A stretch of DNA of 64,000 nt from Paraphotobacterium marinum (GCF_002216855.1 NZ_CP022355.1:62001-126000); one strand, 5' to 3'. Positions 8,397 through 17,770 are shown, numbered from the stretch's first letter. Notes: a model not told the origin generated them from the sequence alone. A program made the numbers and translations.

Positions 8397-9586
8397 ATGA
8401 AAAAATAATTTTAAAAAAAGGAAGAGAAAAGTCATTATTAAGAAAACACCCATGGGTATTCTCAAATTCAATATCTGATGTTCTAGGAGATGTCGTCAGT
8501 GGTGATTTGATTGATATATATGATTTTAAAAATCAATGGTTAGCTAAGGGTAGTTATTCTAGCTCATCTCAGATTCGCTCAAGAATTTGGTCCTTTGATT
8601 CTAGTGAAAAGATAGATCAACAATTTTTTTTGAAAAAATTAAAAAAAGCCTTTAATTTAAGAGAATCAATTAAAACAAATATAAATAGTAATGCTTATAG
8701 ACTTATTGCAGCTGAATCAGATGATCTTCCTGGAACCATCGTCGACATATATGACAATAATGTTGTTGTGCAATTATTATGGGCTGGAATCGAAAGATTT
8801 AGAAAAGATCTCTTTGCTTCTTTACAGACCCTACTTCCAAACCATCACATTTATGAAAGAAGTGATGCTAATATCCGCAAAAAGGAGGAGTTACCTCTAA
8901 CAAAAGGATTATTGTCTCAACATAGTGACTTTAATTCTAAATGTGTAATTACAGAAAATGGTGTGAAAATTAATGTAGATATTGAAAATGGACATAAAAC
9001 AGGTTTTTATATTGACCAGAGAGAAAACAGAAACATTGTATCCAAATATGTAGATAATAAAACTGTTTTAAATTGTTTTTCATATACGGCAGGATTTGGT
9101 TTATTCGCCTTTAAGGGCAACGCAAAACATATAACTAATATTGATGTTTCAAACTTAGCCTTAGATTTAGCAAAAGAAAACTTTATTTTAAATAACTATA
9201 ACACAAAAAAAGTTGATTTTATAAATAAGGATGTATTCAAGGCTCTTAGAGAATATTATAATGAAGGTAAAAAGTTTGACGTCATTATTCTTGATCCACC
9301 TAAATTTATGGAATCTAAAAAACAACTTAATGATGCGGCAAGAGGATATAAAGATATAAATCGATTAGCCCTATCTCTTATAAAACCTGGTGGCTTTCTT
9401 TTTACATTTTCATGCTCTGGTTTGATGCCCACAGAGCTATTTCAAAAAATTATTTCTGATTCAGCACTTGATGCTGGTAAGGAAATTAAAATAATAGAGA
9501 AGTTATCTCAATCTCAGGATCACCCTATTTCAGGCAACTTTCCCGAAGGATCTTATCTGAAAGGTTTAGCTTGTTACGTCAATTAA
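8397..9586 (+). CDS. rlmI: 23S rRNA m5C1962 methyltransferase RlmI, interrupted by a -1 frameshift
   Basis: RlmI methylates C1962 of 23S rRNA with S-adenosylmethionine. The uninterrupted frame begins only at 8507, but the upstream sequence encodes the missing N-terminus (REKSLLRKHPWVFSNSIS, PUA domain) from ATG 8397. One extra A in the A6 run at 8400-8405, right after the start codon, joins the frames and gives 396 residues, the same length as E. coli RlmI. The methyltransferase domain shows the SAM loop (VLNCFSYTAGFGLFA) and motif IV DPPKF. As written the ATG is followed by a stop after two codons. Confidence 0.9.
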
Positions 9587-9609
9587 ATTTATTAAATAAA
9601 GGAAAAAAA

Positions 9610-10224
9610 ATGAAACTAATAAAATTTGCACTTCTGTCAGGCCTAATTTTATCATGTACAAATGTATTTGCGGATATTAAGTTTAATGTTTCCCAAGATG
9701 CTACGGTAGTTTTAGTGGATGGTAAAAAACAACAACTTAATGCAAATCCAATCATTTTACCAAATGGTGAACACCAGATTGGATTTAGATATGAGAAAAA
9801 TATCAAGGATGGAGACGGCTACTTTTTCAGTTCAAATATAATTTTGATCAAGTTTAAAGGAGATAATCAAACTATTTCATTAGAGTTGCCTACATTGCGA
9901 ACTAAATATCAAGCTAGTGTTTATAATAAAAAACCAACTTTATCTCTAATTTCAAATGGTCAAGCGGTCCCTTTTAAACAAGATTTATTGTTGAAGAAAG
10001 GTTTTCAACTTTCTAGAGACTTAGTTGCAGAGATTACTGCTTATAATCTTACCAATAAACCAGCTGCATTGAAATCACTAGTTCCAGGTCAAGTGTCTAA
10101 CAATTCGGTTTCTAAAAAAGATAAGTCTAAACAAAATCAAATTGAAAAAAAATTCATTGAATTATATGAAAATGCTGATAACTATACCAAATCAAGAATA
10201 AAAGCATACATAAATAATAAATAA
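9610..10224 (+). CDS. yccT: YccT/DUF2057 family secreted protein
   Basis: A 204-residue exported protein of the YccT (UPF0319/DUF2057) family; the E. coli member has been linked to curli inhibition. The start at 9610 follows AAAGG and begins a clear signal peptide (MKLIKFALLSGLILSCTNVFA). The mature part opens with a DIKFNVSQDATVVLVDGKK strand typical of the family; the C-terminus is Lys/Asn-rich. It is 23 bases downstream of rlmI, and these genes are also near each other in E. coli. An upstream start inside rlmI is open but would spoil the signal peptide. Confidence 0.85.
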   Translation: MKLIKFALLSGLILSCTNVFADIKFNVSQDATVVLVDGKKQQLNANPIILPNGEHQIGFRYEKNIKDGDGYFFSSNIILIKFKGDNQTISLELPTLRTKYQASVYNKKPTLSLISNGQAVPFKQDLLLKKGFQLSRDLVAEITAYNLTNKPAALKSLVPGQVSNNSVSKKDKSKQNQIEKKFIELYENADNYTKSRIKAYINNK

Positions 10225-10233
10225 ACATTATTT

Positions 10234-10259
10234 AAAAACTCTCTATAAGAGAGTTTTTT
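10234..10259 (+). terminator. Intrinsic terminator of yccT
   Basis: Stem ACTCTCT/AGAGAGT with a 3-base loop, extended by A-T pairs and ending in six Ts, 10 bases after the yccT stop. Confidence 0.9.
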
Positions 10260-10455
10260 CCCTAAATTTAATTTTTGAGAAGCCAATTTTAATTAAATTT
10301 TTTCAGCCAAATATATAAACCATTTAAAATATTTATTTAGATCAATAAATGAAGCAATCTTTATAAAACTTTATCTTGTATATTTATGTTTTTTAATCAA
10401 TATTTTATAATTAGAATATAAAAGTTTTACTAAAAAAAATTTTACATTAATTTTA

Positions 10456-10471
10456 TGGCACTTTTTATGCT
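10456..10471 (+). promoter_or_regulatory. Sigma-54 (-24/-12) promoter for the Card1-like gene
   Basis: TGGCAC-N5-ATGCT, with GG and GC exactly 10 bases apart, matches the RpoN consensus TGGCACG-N4-TTGCW in nearly all conserved positions. Predicted start is about 10482, giving a leader of only about 8-11 bases with a partial AGG ribosome site. No TTGCA-type LuxO box was seen upstream, so the activator is unknown. The motif is unlikely by chance in such AT-rich DNA. Confidence 0.6.
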
Positions 10472-10489
10472 TTAGCCTCAAGGTACTAG

Positions 10490-11632
10490 ATGATGAATAT
10501 TCATATAGGCGTTTTAGATTCTGATCCTATTAGATTGATAACCCCTATCCTAGACTCCCATTTGAAAATTACTAAATTAATTTTATTTGGGAAACATAAT
10601 AATAAGGGACTTTATGAAAGAATTAAATCTCTATTAGAACCGAAAGTTATGGTTTGCTTTTTAGACTTGTCAACTTCGACTAATTTTTTTGAGTTTTATG
10701 AGTTACACCTATTTTCTATCTTACAACTAGAAAATTCAAGTGTTTTTTTTAATGCCAGTTGTGGTCATAGGAAATATATCTTGCCGTTATATGAATTTTG
10801 TGTCATTCATAAAATTCAAACTTATTATATTGATGAATACAGTGATGATCTTATTTGGATAAATAATCCTAAAAAGAAACATTACCAAATTGCTGATAAA
10901 ATCAACATTCCTCAATTTTTACATATTTTCAATCTTCAAAGTCTACAATCAGATTCAATAAATTTTGAAGATAAGTACAGAGGTATTAAAGATATTCACC
11001 AAAAATGGGTCAAAAATGCAAAATATTTAGCTCCAGGTTTTGCAACTTTAAACTACTTAGCAACAACTTGTAGAAAAACGCAATCTTTGACAATTGAGTT
11101 AACCCCAAAACAGCAGGGTTACAAGGAATTATCTGAAATACTCACTGATTTATCACTCTTTAAATTAATTGATTATGAGAATGGAGTTTTATCGTTTAAA
11201 AATGAAGAGTCCAGAAAGTATGCAAATGGTGAGTGGATAGAAAACTTTATTTTCAATATTATTTTAGATTTAAAATCTCAATTATCAACCATCCAAGATG
11301 TTTGCTATAATCTTGAAATACATAGAAATCTTAATGATAGAATTATAAAAAATGAATTAGATATTGTCGTGATTGTAAACAATAAATTACACATTATTGA
11401 ATGTAAAACAAAAGATATGCGAAGTGGTGACGACACCCTATATAAACTCGAATCACTTCGTGAGTTTTTTGGGGGAATCCAATCAAGAGCAATGCTACTT
11501 AGCTATAGGGAAGTTAGAAATTATGATTTAAGCAGAGCCGACGACCTAAATATAAAAATTATTGGTCCAAATGATTTCCATTGTATAAAAAAGGAGATTC
11601 TATCATGGTTTAAGGAAGCTGGAGGTCATTAA
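10490..11632 (+). CDS. DUF1887 / Card1-like CARF-PD-(D/E)XK nuclease (VC1899 type), no CRISPR locus
   Basis: A 380-residue protein of the family of Card1/Can2 nucleases and V. cholerae VC1899. The N-terminal half (about 1-150) looks like the CARF-type Rossmann sensor, followed by a winged-helix-like part (about 205-245) and a PD-(D/E)XK nuclease. Nuclease residues visible are the GEWIE motif (247-251), Asp291 (NELDIVV) and Glu304/Lys306 (IIECKTK), all intact. In CRISPR type III systems such proteins are switched on by cyclic oligoadenylate and cut nucleic acids. No cas gene or array is present here. A sigma-54-like promoter precedes it, and its 3' end overlaps the convergent CBS gene by 4 bases. 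Confidence 0.88.
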   Translation: MMNIHIGVLDSDPIRLITPILDSHLKITKLILFGKHNNKGLYERIKSLLEPKVMVCFLDLSTSTNFFEFYELHLFSILQLENSSVFFNASCGHRKYILPLYEFCVIHKIQTYYIDEYSDDLIWINNPKKKHYQIADKINIPQFLHIFNLQSLQSDSINFEDKYRGIKDIHQKWVKNAKYLAPGFATLNYLATTCRKTQSLTIELTPKQQGYKELSEILTDLSLFKLIDYENGVLSFKNEESRKYANGEWIENFIFNIILDLKSQLSTIQDVCYNLEIHRNLNDRIIKNELDIVVIVNNKLHIIECKTKDMRSGDDTLYKLESLREFFGGIQSRAMLLSYREVRNYDLSRADDLNIKIIGPNDFHCIKKEILSWFKEAGGH

Positions 11633-12045
11633 ACTGGCGTTTGACATCCGTCAGAAAGTTGTTTCTTTATTGCTAATAAAACTTCTCTTCTTCCAATCGT
11701 TCCAATCAACTCACCATCTTCAATAACTGGAAATATTACCGCATTAAATTTTTCCATTTTTGTAATAACATCCATCAAGCCATCATATAATCCAACGTAC
11801 TGAAATGATGTTTTCATACAATCCTTTATCAATCTAGATTCTTGACAATGATAAGTTAATTTTAATAAATCCTGAAATAAATCTTTTTCTGTTACAACAC
11901 CCACAACCTTAGACATATCATTGACTACCGGCCCACCTATTTGTTTGGAGCCAATAATCAAATCCAACGCTGATGATAACGGAGAGTCTTCCTTAAAAAT
12001 TAGGGGTCTCGTATTCATAAATTCTTTAACTTGGAGTAAGTTCAT
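11629..12045 (-). CDS. Two-CBS-domain protein
   Basis: A 138-residue protein made of two CBS domains (about 7-60 and 75-130; GVVTEKDLF and GTIGRREVLLAI are the typical ends). Stand-alone CBS pairs bind adenine nucleotides and act as sensors. The start has AAAGG 7 bases upstream. It converges on the Card1-like gene with a 4-base overlap. Target unknown; adenine-nucleotide binding next to a putative cyclic-oligoadenylate sensor is suggestive but not evidence of joint function. Confidence 0.85.
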   Translation of the reverse strand: MNLLQVKEFMNTRPLIFKEDSPLSSALDLIIGSKQIGGPVVNDMSKVVGVVTEKDLFQDLLKLTYHCQESRLIKDCMKTSFQYVGLYDGLMDVITKMEKFNAVIFPVIEDGELIGTIGRREVLLAIKKQLSDGCQTPV

Positions 12046-12149
12046 CGGCTACCTTTTTTAATTTTTTTAAGATATTTTGTTATATCAGCAATTTCACAAT
12101 AAGATTAAATACTCATCATTAAACTATTAAATTAATGATGAGGAAGCTC

Positions 12150-12734
12150 TTAATTTTCGACCATTTGTTGTAATTTTTCTTTTTGTTGATGGTTTAATAA
12201 GGACCAATGACACCCTTTTATTGCCCCTGCAAACATCCATAATAATCTTATATCTAAGTTCCTTCCGTGAGTTTCTCTTACTTTTTGAAAAACTTCAACA
12301 GCACCTAATTCATAAAAGGTCGTCACATCCTCAATACCCGATTTTTTTAACATCCTTTCTAAAGTCAATCTCATATTAGGTAAGTCTCTTAATCTATTAA
12401 TCTGATGCTCTTTACGCTCTTTTGCATTTTGAGCTTCATTTTTAGATTGTTCGATAAAAGAATAACACTGCTCTTTATTTTCATTGTAAATTGATGTAAC
12501 GTTGTAATAATTAATAATAGCTGTCCTGTTCTTTTTGATATGAGTAAATCTCTCACAGTTTTCATTCAAAAACGCTTCATCTAACTTTAAACCACCCCTC
12601 AAAAAAAGCTGCTCATCCATAACTATAGCAAACATAGTGCCTTTATAAAAAATACCAATACCACCAAACATTGATCTTTTTTCATAAGAGTTAAACAAAT
12701 CTAAAAAGTTATTTTTATTTGTTTGTATGTCCAT
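12150..12734 (-). CDS. tfoX: TfoX/Sxy family competence regulator
   Basis: TfoX (Sxy) proteins activate natural-transformation genes with CRP and, in Vibrio, respond to chitin. The 194-residue protein has the TfoX N-domain (RSMFGGIGIFYKGTMFAIVMDEQLFLR, about residues 20-50) and the TfoX C-domain (LRDLPNMRLTLERMLKKSGIEDVTTFYELGAVEVF, about 115-150). I start at ATG 12734, where AAGGAG lies 7 bases upstream; in-frame ATGs at 12752 and 12761 lack one. The gene suggests competence regulation, but no uptake genes are in the window. The 247-base gap upstream is featureless AT-rich DNA. Confidence 0.92.
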   Translation of the reverse strand: MDIQTNKNNFLDLFNSYEKRSMFGGIGIFYKGTMFAIVMDEQLFLRGGLKLDEAFLNENCERFTHIKKNRTAIINYYNVTSIYNENKEQCYSFIEQSKNEAQNAKERKEHQINRLRDLPNMRLTLERMLKKSGIEDVTTFYELGAVEVFQKVRETHGRNLDIRLLWMFAGAIKGCHWSLLNHQQKEKLQQMVEN

Positions 12735-12981
12735 ATAATACTCCTTAATCATTTCATCCATAAAATTTTCTGTAGTACCTTTTTAATCTGACACAATTTT
12801 TATATAAAATCCAAGATCCAAATCATAGTTTATAAAATAAACAATATAAATGGCTCAAAATTGATACTTAGTAAAAAATACATATTAATCATTAAGATAG
12901 CTATTTTTGATCTTTTTTTCTTATAAAAATTAAAAATATTTACAGAAAAAAAATATAATTTTAATTATGATCAAATAAAAA

Positions 12982-13554
12982 ATGTTTATAATCCCACACG
13001 AAAGTTACATATTGCCGAAAGGTCGTTCTGAGCTGATAATTAACGACTATTCGCTAATAAGAGTATTGAAAGATCATTTTTTAAAAAATGACCCGATAAG
13101 TATTGCTCATATCGAAGATGGTGATATTCAAAACTTTGATAAAATATCCGCTATAGTGACGTCTATAGAAATAATAGATTTTAATACAAATAATGATTCA
13201 AATTGTTTCACCATAACAATAGAAGGAGTAAATAAATTATTAGTACATCAAATAAGTTATACTAACACTAGTATTCTAAAGGCACGAACACAAGCATTAA
13301 AAAATTGGCTAGACATTCCTCTCGAAAAAAATCTTACTCATGTAGCTCATAAGCTTTGTGATTTTTATGCAAACAATACTTCAATTGGAAAATTTTACCC
13401 TAAAAAAGAGTTAGATAATGCGAGTTGGGTTGCTCAAAGGTGGTTAGAAATTCTACCTATTAATTCTGATCATAAAAGATTACTGATAAGCCAGGACAAC
13501 CCCAATCTAACATTATTATTTCTTAATAAACTCTTAGAAAAGACTAACTTTTAA
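12982..13554 (+). CDS. LON substrate-binding-domain protein (paralogue 1)
   Basis: A 190-residue protein resembling the N-terminal substrate-binding domain of Lon (PF02190) without ATPase or protease parts, as found in Vibrio and Shewanella. Supporting features are the opening beta-strand pattern FIIPHESYILPKGRSELIINDY, IVTSIEIIDFN, FTITIEGVNKLLV, and the helical end with WVAQRWLEILPINSDHKRLLI. A second copy lies at 58.9 kb with matching landmarks (IVEIIDFN, LTIKGVQHF, RLIEILPLSPSDKQAL). Function unknown. Its 3' end overlaps convergent tatD by 11 bases. Confidence 0.72.
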   Translation: MFIIPHESYILPKGRSELIINDYSLIRVLKDHFLKNDPISIAHIEDGDIQNFDKISAIVTSIEIIDFNTNNDSNCFTITIEGVNKLLVHQISYTNTSILKARTQALKNWLDIPLEKNLTHVAHKLCDFYANNTSIGKFYPKKELDNASWVAQRWLEILPINSDHKRLLISQDNPNLTLLFLNKLLEKTNF

Positions 13555-14314
13555 GAAATAATTTATTAAAGTTACGTGTTGTAACATCTGCTACTTCATC
13601 AAAGCTAAGATCCTTCAGTTTTGCAATATATTCGGTAACATGTTTAACATAAGCAGGCTGGTTTTCTTTTCCTCTATGCGGTACAGGTGCAAGATATGGT
13701 GAATCAGTCTCAACTAATAATCTATCCAAAGGTAGTTTTGTGACAACATCTTGAAGCTCATGTGCGTTTTTAAAAGTAACTATACCCGATATTGAAATAT
13801 AAAATCCTAAGTCTATAGCTTTTTTTGCCATTTCATATGATTCAGTAAAGCAGTGTAACACTCCCCCGATTTCGTCACCCTTTTCATTAATTAAAATATC
13901 AATAGTATCTTTTCGAGCCGAGCGAGTATGAATAATCAATGGCTTTCTGATTTTTTTTGCAATATCAATATGTTTTCTAAAAGAATCCTGTTGCTTGAAA
14001 CTATTAGTTTTGTCATAGTAATAATCTAGTCCTGTTTCACCTATAGCAATGACCTTGTCATTAGATGCAAATTTAAAAAGTAACTCTGTATCAATAGGAT
14101 CTGTAATATATTCGGGATGTACACCGCAAGAAGCAAATATATTTTCATAACCTTTAATCATGTTGAGCATTTCTTCAAATTCATCAAGTTTTACACATAC
14201 AGACAAAATATGACTTACACCATTATTCAAAGCATTTTGTACAACATTATCCAACGTTATATTATTTTTCTCATAATTTAATTTATCTAAATGACAATGC
14301 GAATCAATAATCAT
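13544..14314 (-). CDS. ycfH: TatD family metal-dependent hydrolase (YcfH type)
   Basis: A 256-residue TIM-barrel deoxyribonuclease-like hydrolase. Metal ligands are visible: HCH near the start (IDSHCHLDKL), Glu in IGETGLDYY, His in LIIHTRSA and HCFTES, and Asp in VETDSPYLAP. It ends the pabC-mltG-tmk-holB-ycfH run as in E. coli, following holB by 3 bases. Confidence 0.95.
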   Translation of the reverse strand: MIIDSHCHLDKLNYEKNNITLDNVVQNALNNGVSHILSVCVKLDEFEEMLNMIKGYENIFASCGVHPEYITDPIDTELLFKFASNDKVIAIGETGLDYYYDKTNSFKQQDSFRKHIDIAKKIRKPLIIHTRSARKDTIDILINEKGDEIGGVLHCFTESYEMAKKAIDLGFYISISGIVTFKNAHELQDVVTKLPLDRLLVETDSPYLAPVPHRGKENQPAYVKHVTEYIAKLKDLSFDEVADVTTRNFNKLFLKS

Positions 14315-14317
14315 TTT

Positions 14318-15271
14318 CTAGTCCTCACTGAATTGAATTAACCAATTTGAAAATATAAGTTTAAAATTCAAATTTGAATGTAACTGTAAGTCTTTTTTTA
14401 TAAGTCTCAGTCCATTGATTTGACTGTAAATTGTTTCTATAGAAATATAGTTAGATATAGATACAATATCTGTTAAAAACTCTTTAAAGATAATTCTATT
14501 GCTGTTTAGTTTTGATTTCAAAAGATCTAACAAAAAAAGATTCATGATGTCGACAATTATATCAGACTCTAGTTGAAAACTGTTAATACACTTCATCAAA
14601 CCTTGTTTTGAGAATTTAATATAAAATATAAAATCTTCTATTATTTTATTTAGATTTTGTTGTCTTTCAATTTTAAGAAAGTGACTAATCTTCTTTGGAG
14701 AAAAGTTAGTTAAGTAACTACATAGCTCAAGATAAGATTGAGGTTTAAATTCATGGAACAACTCTTTAAGCTCTTCAATAGTTGGTTTTTTTATCCAAAA
14801 TTTTATACAGCGACTTAAAATTGTACTTTTAACTTTCTCAAAATATGGTGTGATTAAAATAATAAAAAGGTTTAATGGTGGCTCTTCAATGAGCTTTAAC
14901 AGTGCATTGCTTGAATATTCATTTAAGTTAGAACAATTTTCAATCACTATAATTTTGTTATCACCTTTAATAGATGAAAGCCTAGACCACTCTAGAATAT
15001 CTCTAATTTCCTCGATTCTAATAATTTCTGTATCATCAAAAATAATTTTACAGTCAGGATGTTTATTTTCTTTAATCAGTTTTTTTCTAGATGTGAAATT
15101 TGAATCTTCATGAGTTACCATCTTATTTCTTAAAATCTCAGTACATATTTCAACATATACTTCTGATATGAAATAATCTTCGCTTGATTGAATTATTAAA
15201 GAATTAGGCAGTTTACCTTCCTTATTTAAAATTGACAGTTTTTGATAGAGCGGTTTATTCCAGGGATACAT
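14318..15271 (-). CDS. holB: DNA polymerase III delta-prime subunit
   Basis: Delta-prime is the stator of the clamp loader that opens and loads the beta clamp. The 317-residue protein keeps the landmark order of the family: VIENCSNLNEYSSNALLKLIEEPP and the sensor STILSRCIKFW. The zinc-binding Cys cluster that in E. coli lies near residues 50-65 is absent; only a single Cys in HPDCKIIF remains in that region. No P-loop is expected for delta-prime. It starts 2 bases after the tmk stop, as in the usual operon. Confidence 0.93.
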   Translation of the reverse strand: MYPWNKPLYQKLSILNKEGKLPNSLIIQSSEDYFISEVYVEICTEILRNKMVTHEDSNFTSRKKLIKENKHPDCKIIFDDTEIIRIEEIRDILEWSRLSSIKGDNKIIVIENCSNLNEYSSNALLKLIEEPPLNLFIILITPYFEKVKSTILSRCIKFWIKKPTIEELKELFHEFKPQSYLELCSYLTNFSPKKISHFLKIERQQNLNKIIEDFIFYIKFSKQGLMKCINSFQLESDIIVDIMNLFLLDLLKSKLNSNRIIFKEFLTDIVSISNYISIETIYSQINGLRLIKKDLQLHSNLNFKLIFSNWLIQFSED

Positions 15272-15273
15272 AG

Positions 15274-15918
15274 TTAACCTTTAGTGTTTTTGAACCATTG
15301 AAAAAGTTTCTGCTTAATCTCTTGCTTCACTATATCCAGTTCCTTATTACTATCGATTAAAATTACATCATGGTTAAGTTCATTAATTTCATTCCGATAA
15401 GTAGATCTTACTTTATTAAAAAATTTAATATCTTCTTTTTCTATGCGATCCAATTTTGATCTCAATCTAGCCCTTGATAGACCAATTTCAGGCGATACAT
15501 CTAAAAATATCGTTAAGTCAGGCTCAAGATTTTTACAAACCATACGCTGAATACTTTTTATTTCTTGTATAGGTATGTTTCTGCCACCACCTTGATAGGC
15601 TATTGTCGATAAATTATGTCTATCCGCTAATATCCAAATACCTTCATTTAAACAGGGTCTTATGACACTCTCTATTAATTGGGAGCGAGCGGAAAAAATT
15701 AATAAAACTTCAGAAATAGCAGTCAAATTTTCTCCTTCAAACTCTTTTTTAAATAATCTCCTAATTTCCTCAGAAATTAGAGTTCCTCCTGGTTCACGAG
15801 TGTGCTGCACATTAGTAATCCCAAGTTCTAACAAAAGATCATAGATATAATTAATAGCTGTACTTTTCCCTGCACCTTCTAAACCTTCTACAACGATAAA
15901 TTTTGCTTTATTTTTCAT
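15274..15918 (-). CDS. tmk: Thymidylate kinase
   Basis: Tmk phosphorylates dTMP to dTDP. The 214-residue protein has the P-loop (VEGLEGAGKSTAINY), the substrate-binding DR region (ILADRHNLSTIAYQGGGR) and the lid (SRARLRSKLDRIEKE). It overlaps the mltG end by 11 bases and precedes holB by 2 bases, so the block is translationally coupled. Confidence 0.96.
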   Translation of the reverse strand: MKNKAKFIVVEGLEGAGKSTAINYIYDLLLELGITNVQHTREPGGTLISEEIRRLFKKEFEGENLTAISEVLLIFSARSQLIESVIRPCLNEGIWILADRHNLSTIAYQGGGRNIPIQEIKSIQRMVCKNLEPDLTIFLDVSPEIGLSRARLRSKLDRIEKEDIKFFNKVRSTYRNEINELNHDVILIDSNKELDIVKQEIKQKLFQWFKNTKG

Positions 15919-16924
15919 TTTTTAACGTCTTATAATATTTTTTAACTGCGTTTACATGTTCTTTATAATTTGTTGTAAATGTATGCCCACCATGACCTGT
16001 TGCAACAAAATATAAATATTTTGTTTTATCGGGATGCAATGCAGCTAAAATTGAAGATTTGTTGGGCATTGCAATTGGTGTGGGAGGTAAACCTGTTATA
16101 ATATAAGTATTATACGGAGTAACAGTCTTCAAATTTTTTGATGTCAATTTACCATTATACTTTTTGCCTAAACCATAAATCACTGTTGGATCAGTTTGGA
16201 GTCGCATGTTTTTCTTGAGTCGATTATAAAAAACTGATGACACGAGCTTTTTCTCATCAGATACACCAGTTTCTTTCTCAATTAATGATGCTAATATTAA
16301 TGCTTGATATTTAGTTTTAATCAAATCGCTTCTATCACGATTTTTCCATACTTTGTCTAAAAAAACATTCATAGCCAAATAAGCTCTTTTTATTATATCA
16401 TAATCAGAGTCCTGTGATGTAAAAAAGTAAGTATTAGGCAAAAGCAACCCTTCTAAACTATGATGATTTGTACCTAATTTCTTTGCGACATCCTCTTCAT
16501 TCAAACCATTAAGTGTATGCTTTAAGTATTTATTCTTTTCTAATTGCCTAATCCAGTCAGCATACGTTTCGCCATCTATTAATGTTATCGAAAATTGATA
16601 GACTTTACCTTCATTTATCATTTGAATCAAATCAGATAATGACGAACCAGGTTTTATTAAATAGGTCCCTTCCCTTATACTGGATGCTGGGGGGTAAACT
16701 CTCCATAAATTATTAATAAAAAAATTATTTTTAAGTACGTTTTGTTTTGATAAATCATTTATTAAAGATTTATAACTCTCACCTTTGGATACATTAAACA
16801 TTAAATCATCTGTAATAGAAAGTTTTTGGTTAAGAGTTGCTTCTTTAAGCCTAAAAATTCCGATAAGACTTATAAAAACAATTATTAATAGAAATAAAAC
16901 AACAGCTTTTCTTTTCTTTAGCAT
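15908..16924 (-). CDS. mltG: Endolytic murein transglycosylase
   Basis: MltG (YceG) cleaves nascent peptidoglycan strands in the periplasm. The 338-residue protein has one N-terminal membrane helix (about residues 8-25) and the YceG domain. The catalytic Glu is in ASLIEKETGVSDEK; conserved VFYNRLKKNMRLQTDPTVIYGLG and YNTYIITGLPPTPIAMP follow. It overlaps pabC by 7 bases and tmk by 11. Confidence 0.95.
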   Translation of the reverse strand: MLKKRKAVVLFLLIIVFISLIGIFRLKEATLNQKLSITDDLMFNVSKGESYKSLINDLSKQNVLKNNFFINNLWRVYPPASSIREGTYLIKPGSSLSDLIQMINEGKVYQFSITLIDGETYADWIRQLEKNKYLKHTLNGLNEEDVAKKLGTNHHSLEGLLLPNTYFFTSQDSDYDIIKRAYLAMNVFLDKVWKNRDRSDLIKTKYQALILASLIEKETGVSDEKKLVSSVFYNRLKKNMRLQTDPTVIYGLGKKYNGKLTSKNLKTVTPYNTYIITGLPPTPIAMPNKSSILAALHPDKTKYLYFVATGHGGHTFTTNYKEHVNAVKKYYKTLKNEK

Positions 16925-17712
16925 AAAATATTTTTTCTCAAATTTTTAAAAAATTGACTCGTATGAAAGTATTGATTAGCAATCTTTTTAACACTGACAA
17001 TACCAAAAAGTGAATTAGAAATGAAGATCTCTTCAGCAGTAAAAATATCATTTAGCTCATAATAACCTTCAAAAACATTGATCTTATTTTTTGAAAAGTA
17101 GTTAATGATTTTTTTTCTCATAATACCATTTACACCTGAGTTCTTAATTGATGGCGTATAAATTTTATTTTTTTTAAACCAAAAGATATTTGCAGAAGAT
17201 GTTTCAATAACTTTATTATTTAAATCTAAAACAAGAGCATCATCCCAATGATTATCATCAATTTCTTTTTTAATAAGTACTTGCTCAATTCTATTTAAGT
17301 GTTTAATACCCGAGGTGCTTGGATTGATGCCAAGCTTAAAACGAGATACTTGCAATGCTACTCCATAACGTTGCCATTTGATATATTTTTCAGGCCACGG
17401 ATACTCATTAAAAAAGATCACCGGTTCAATTGCTTTATCGAAACTATAACCTTGATTACTATTGCCTCTAGTAAAGATAATTTTGACTACGCGTTTGGAA
17501 TCAGATTTCCTTTCATTTAGTTTAGAATCAATAGCACTTTTTAAATCTGGAAGTTTTATTGTTGGAAAGAAAAGCGTTTTAGATGCAGTCTGAATTCTAT
17601 CGCAATGAAATGACCAATCACAAACTTTATTGTTTTGAACTAAAATTGTTGTGAAGAATCCATCGCCGAAGTTTAACCCTCTATTATTTATAGAAATATT
17701 TTGAGTAAACAT
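16918..17712 (-). CDS. pabC: Aminodeoxychorismate lyase
   Basis: PabC converts aminodeoxychorismate to p-aminobenzoate and pyruvate for folate synthesis. The 264-residue fold-type IV PLP enzyme shows RGLNFGDGFFTT at the N-terminus, the PLP-lysine region GIKHLNRIEQVL, and the cofactor phosphate loop ETSSANIFW. In E. coli fabF lies between acpP and pabC; here pabC follows the acpP terminator directly. Confidence 0.93.
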   Translation of the reverse strand: MFTQNISINNRGLNFGDGFFTTILVQNNKVCDWSFHCDRIQTASKTLFFPTIKLPDLKSAIDSKLNERKSDSKRVVKIIFTRGNSNQGYSFDKAIEPVIFFNEYPWPEKYIKWQRYGVALQVSRFKLGINPSTSGIKHLNRIEQVLIKKEIDDNHWDDALVLDLNNKVIETSSANIFWFKKNKIYTPSIKNSGVNGIMRKKIINYFSKNKINVFEGYYELNDIFTAEEIFISNSLFGIVSVKKIANQYFHTSQFFKNLRKNILC

Positions 17713-17723
17713 GAAATTTTCCT

Positions 17724-17752
17724 AAAAAAAAAGCGAGCCAATGACTCGCTTT
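17724..17752 (-). terminator. Intrinsic terminator of acpP
   Basis: An 8-bp stem AAAGCGAG/CTCGCTTT with a 7-base loop, followed on the minus strand by a run of Ts. It sits between acpP and pabC, only 12 bases before the pabC start, so pabC needs read-through or a promoter inside the same short space. Confidence 0.9.
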
Positions 17753-17770
17753 CGATATAACTAAATTTTA

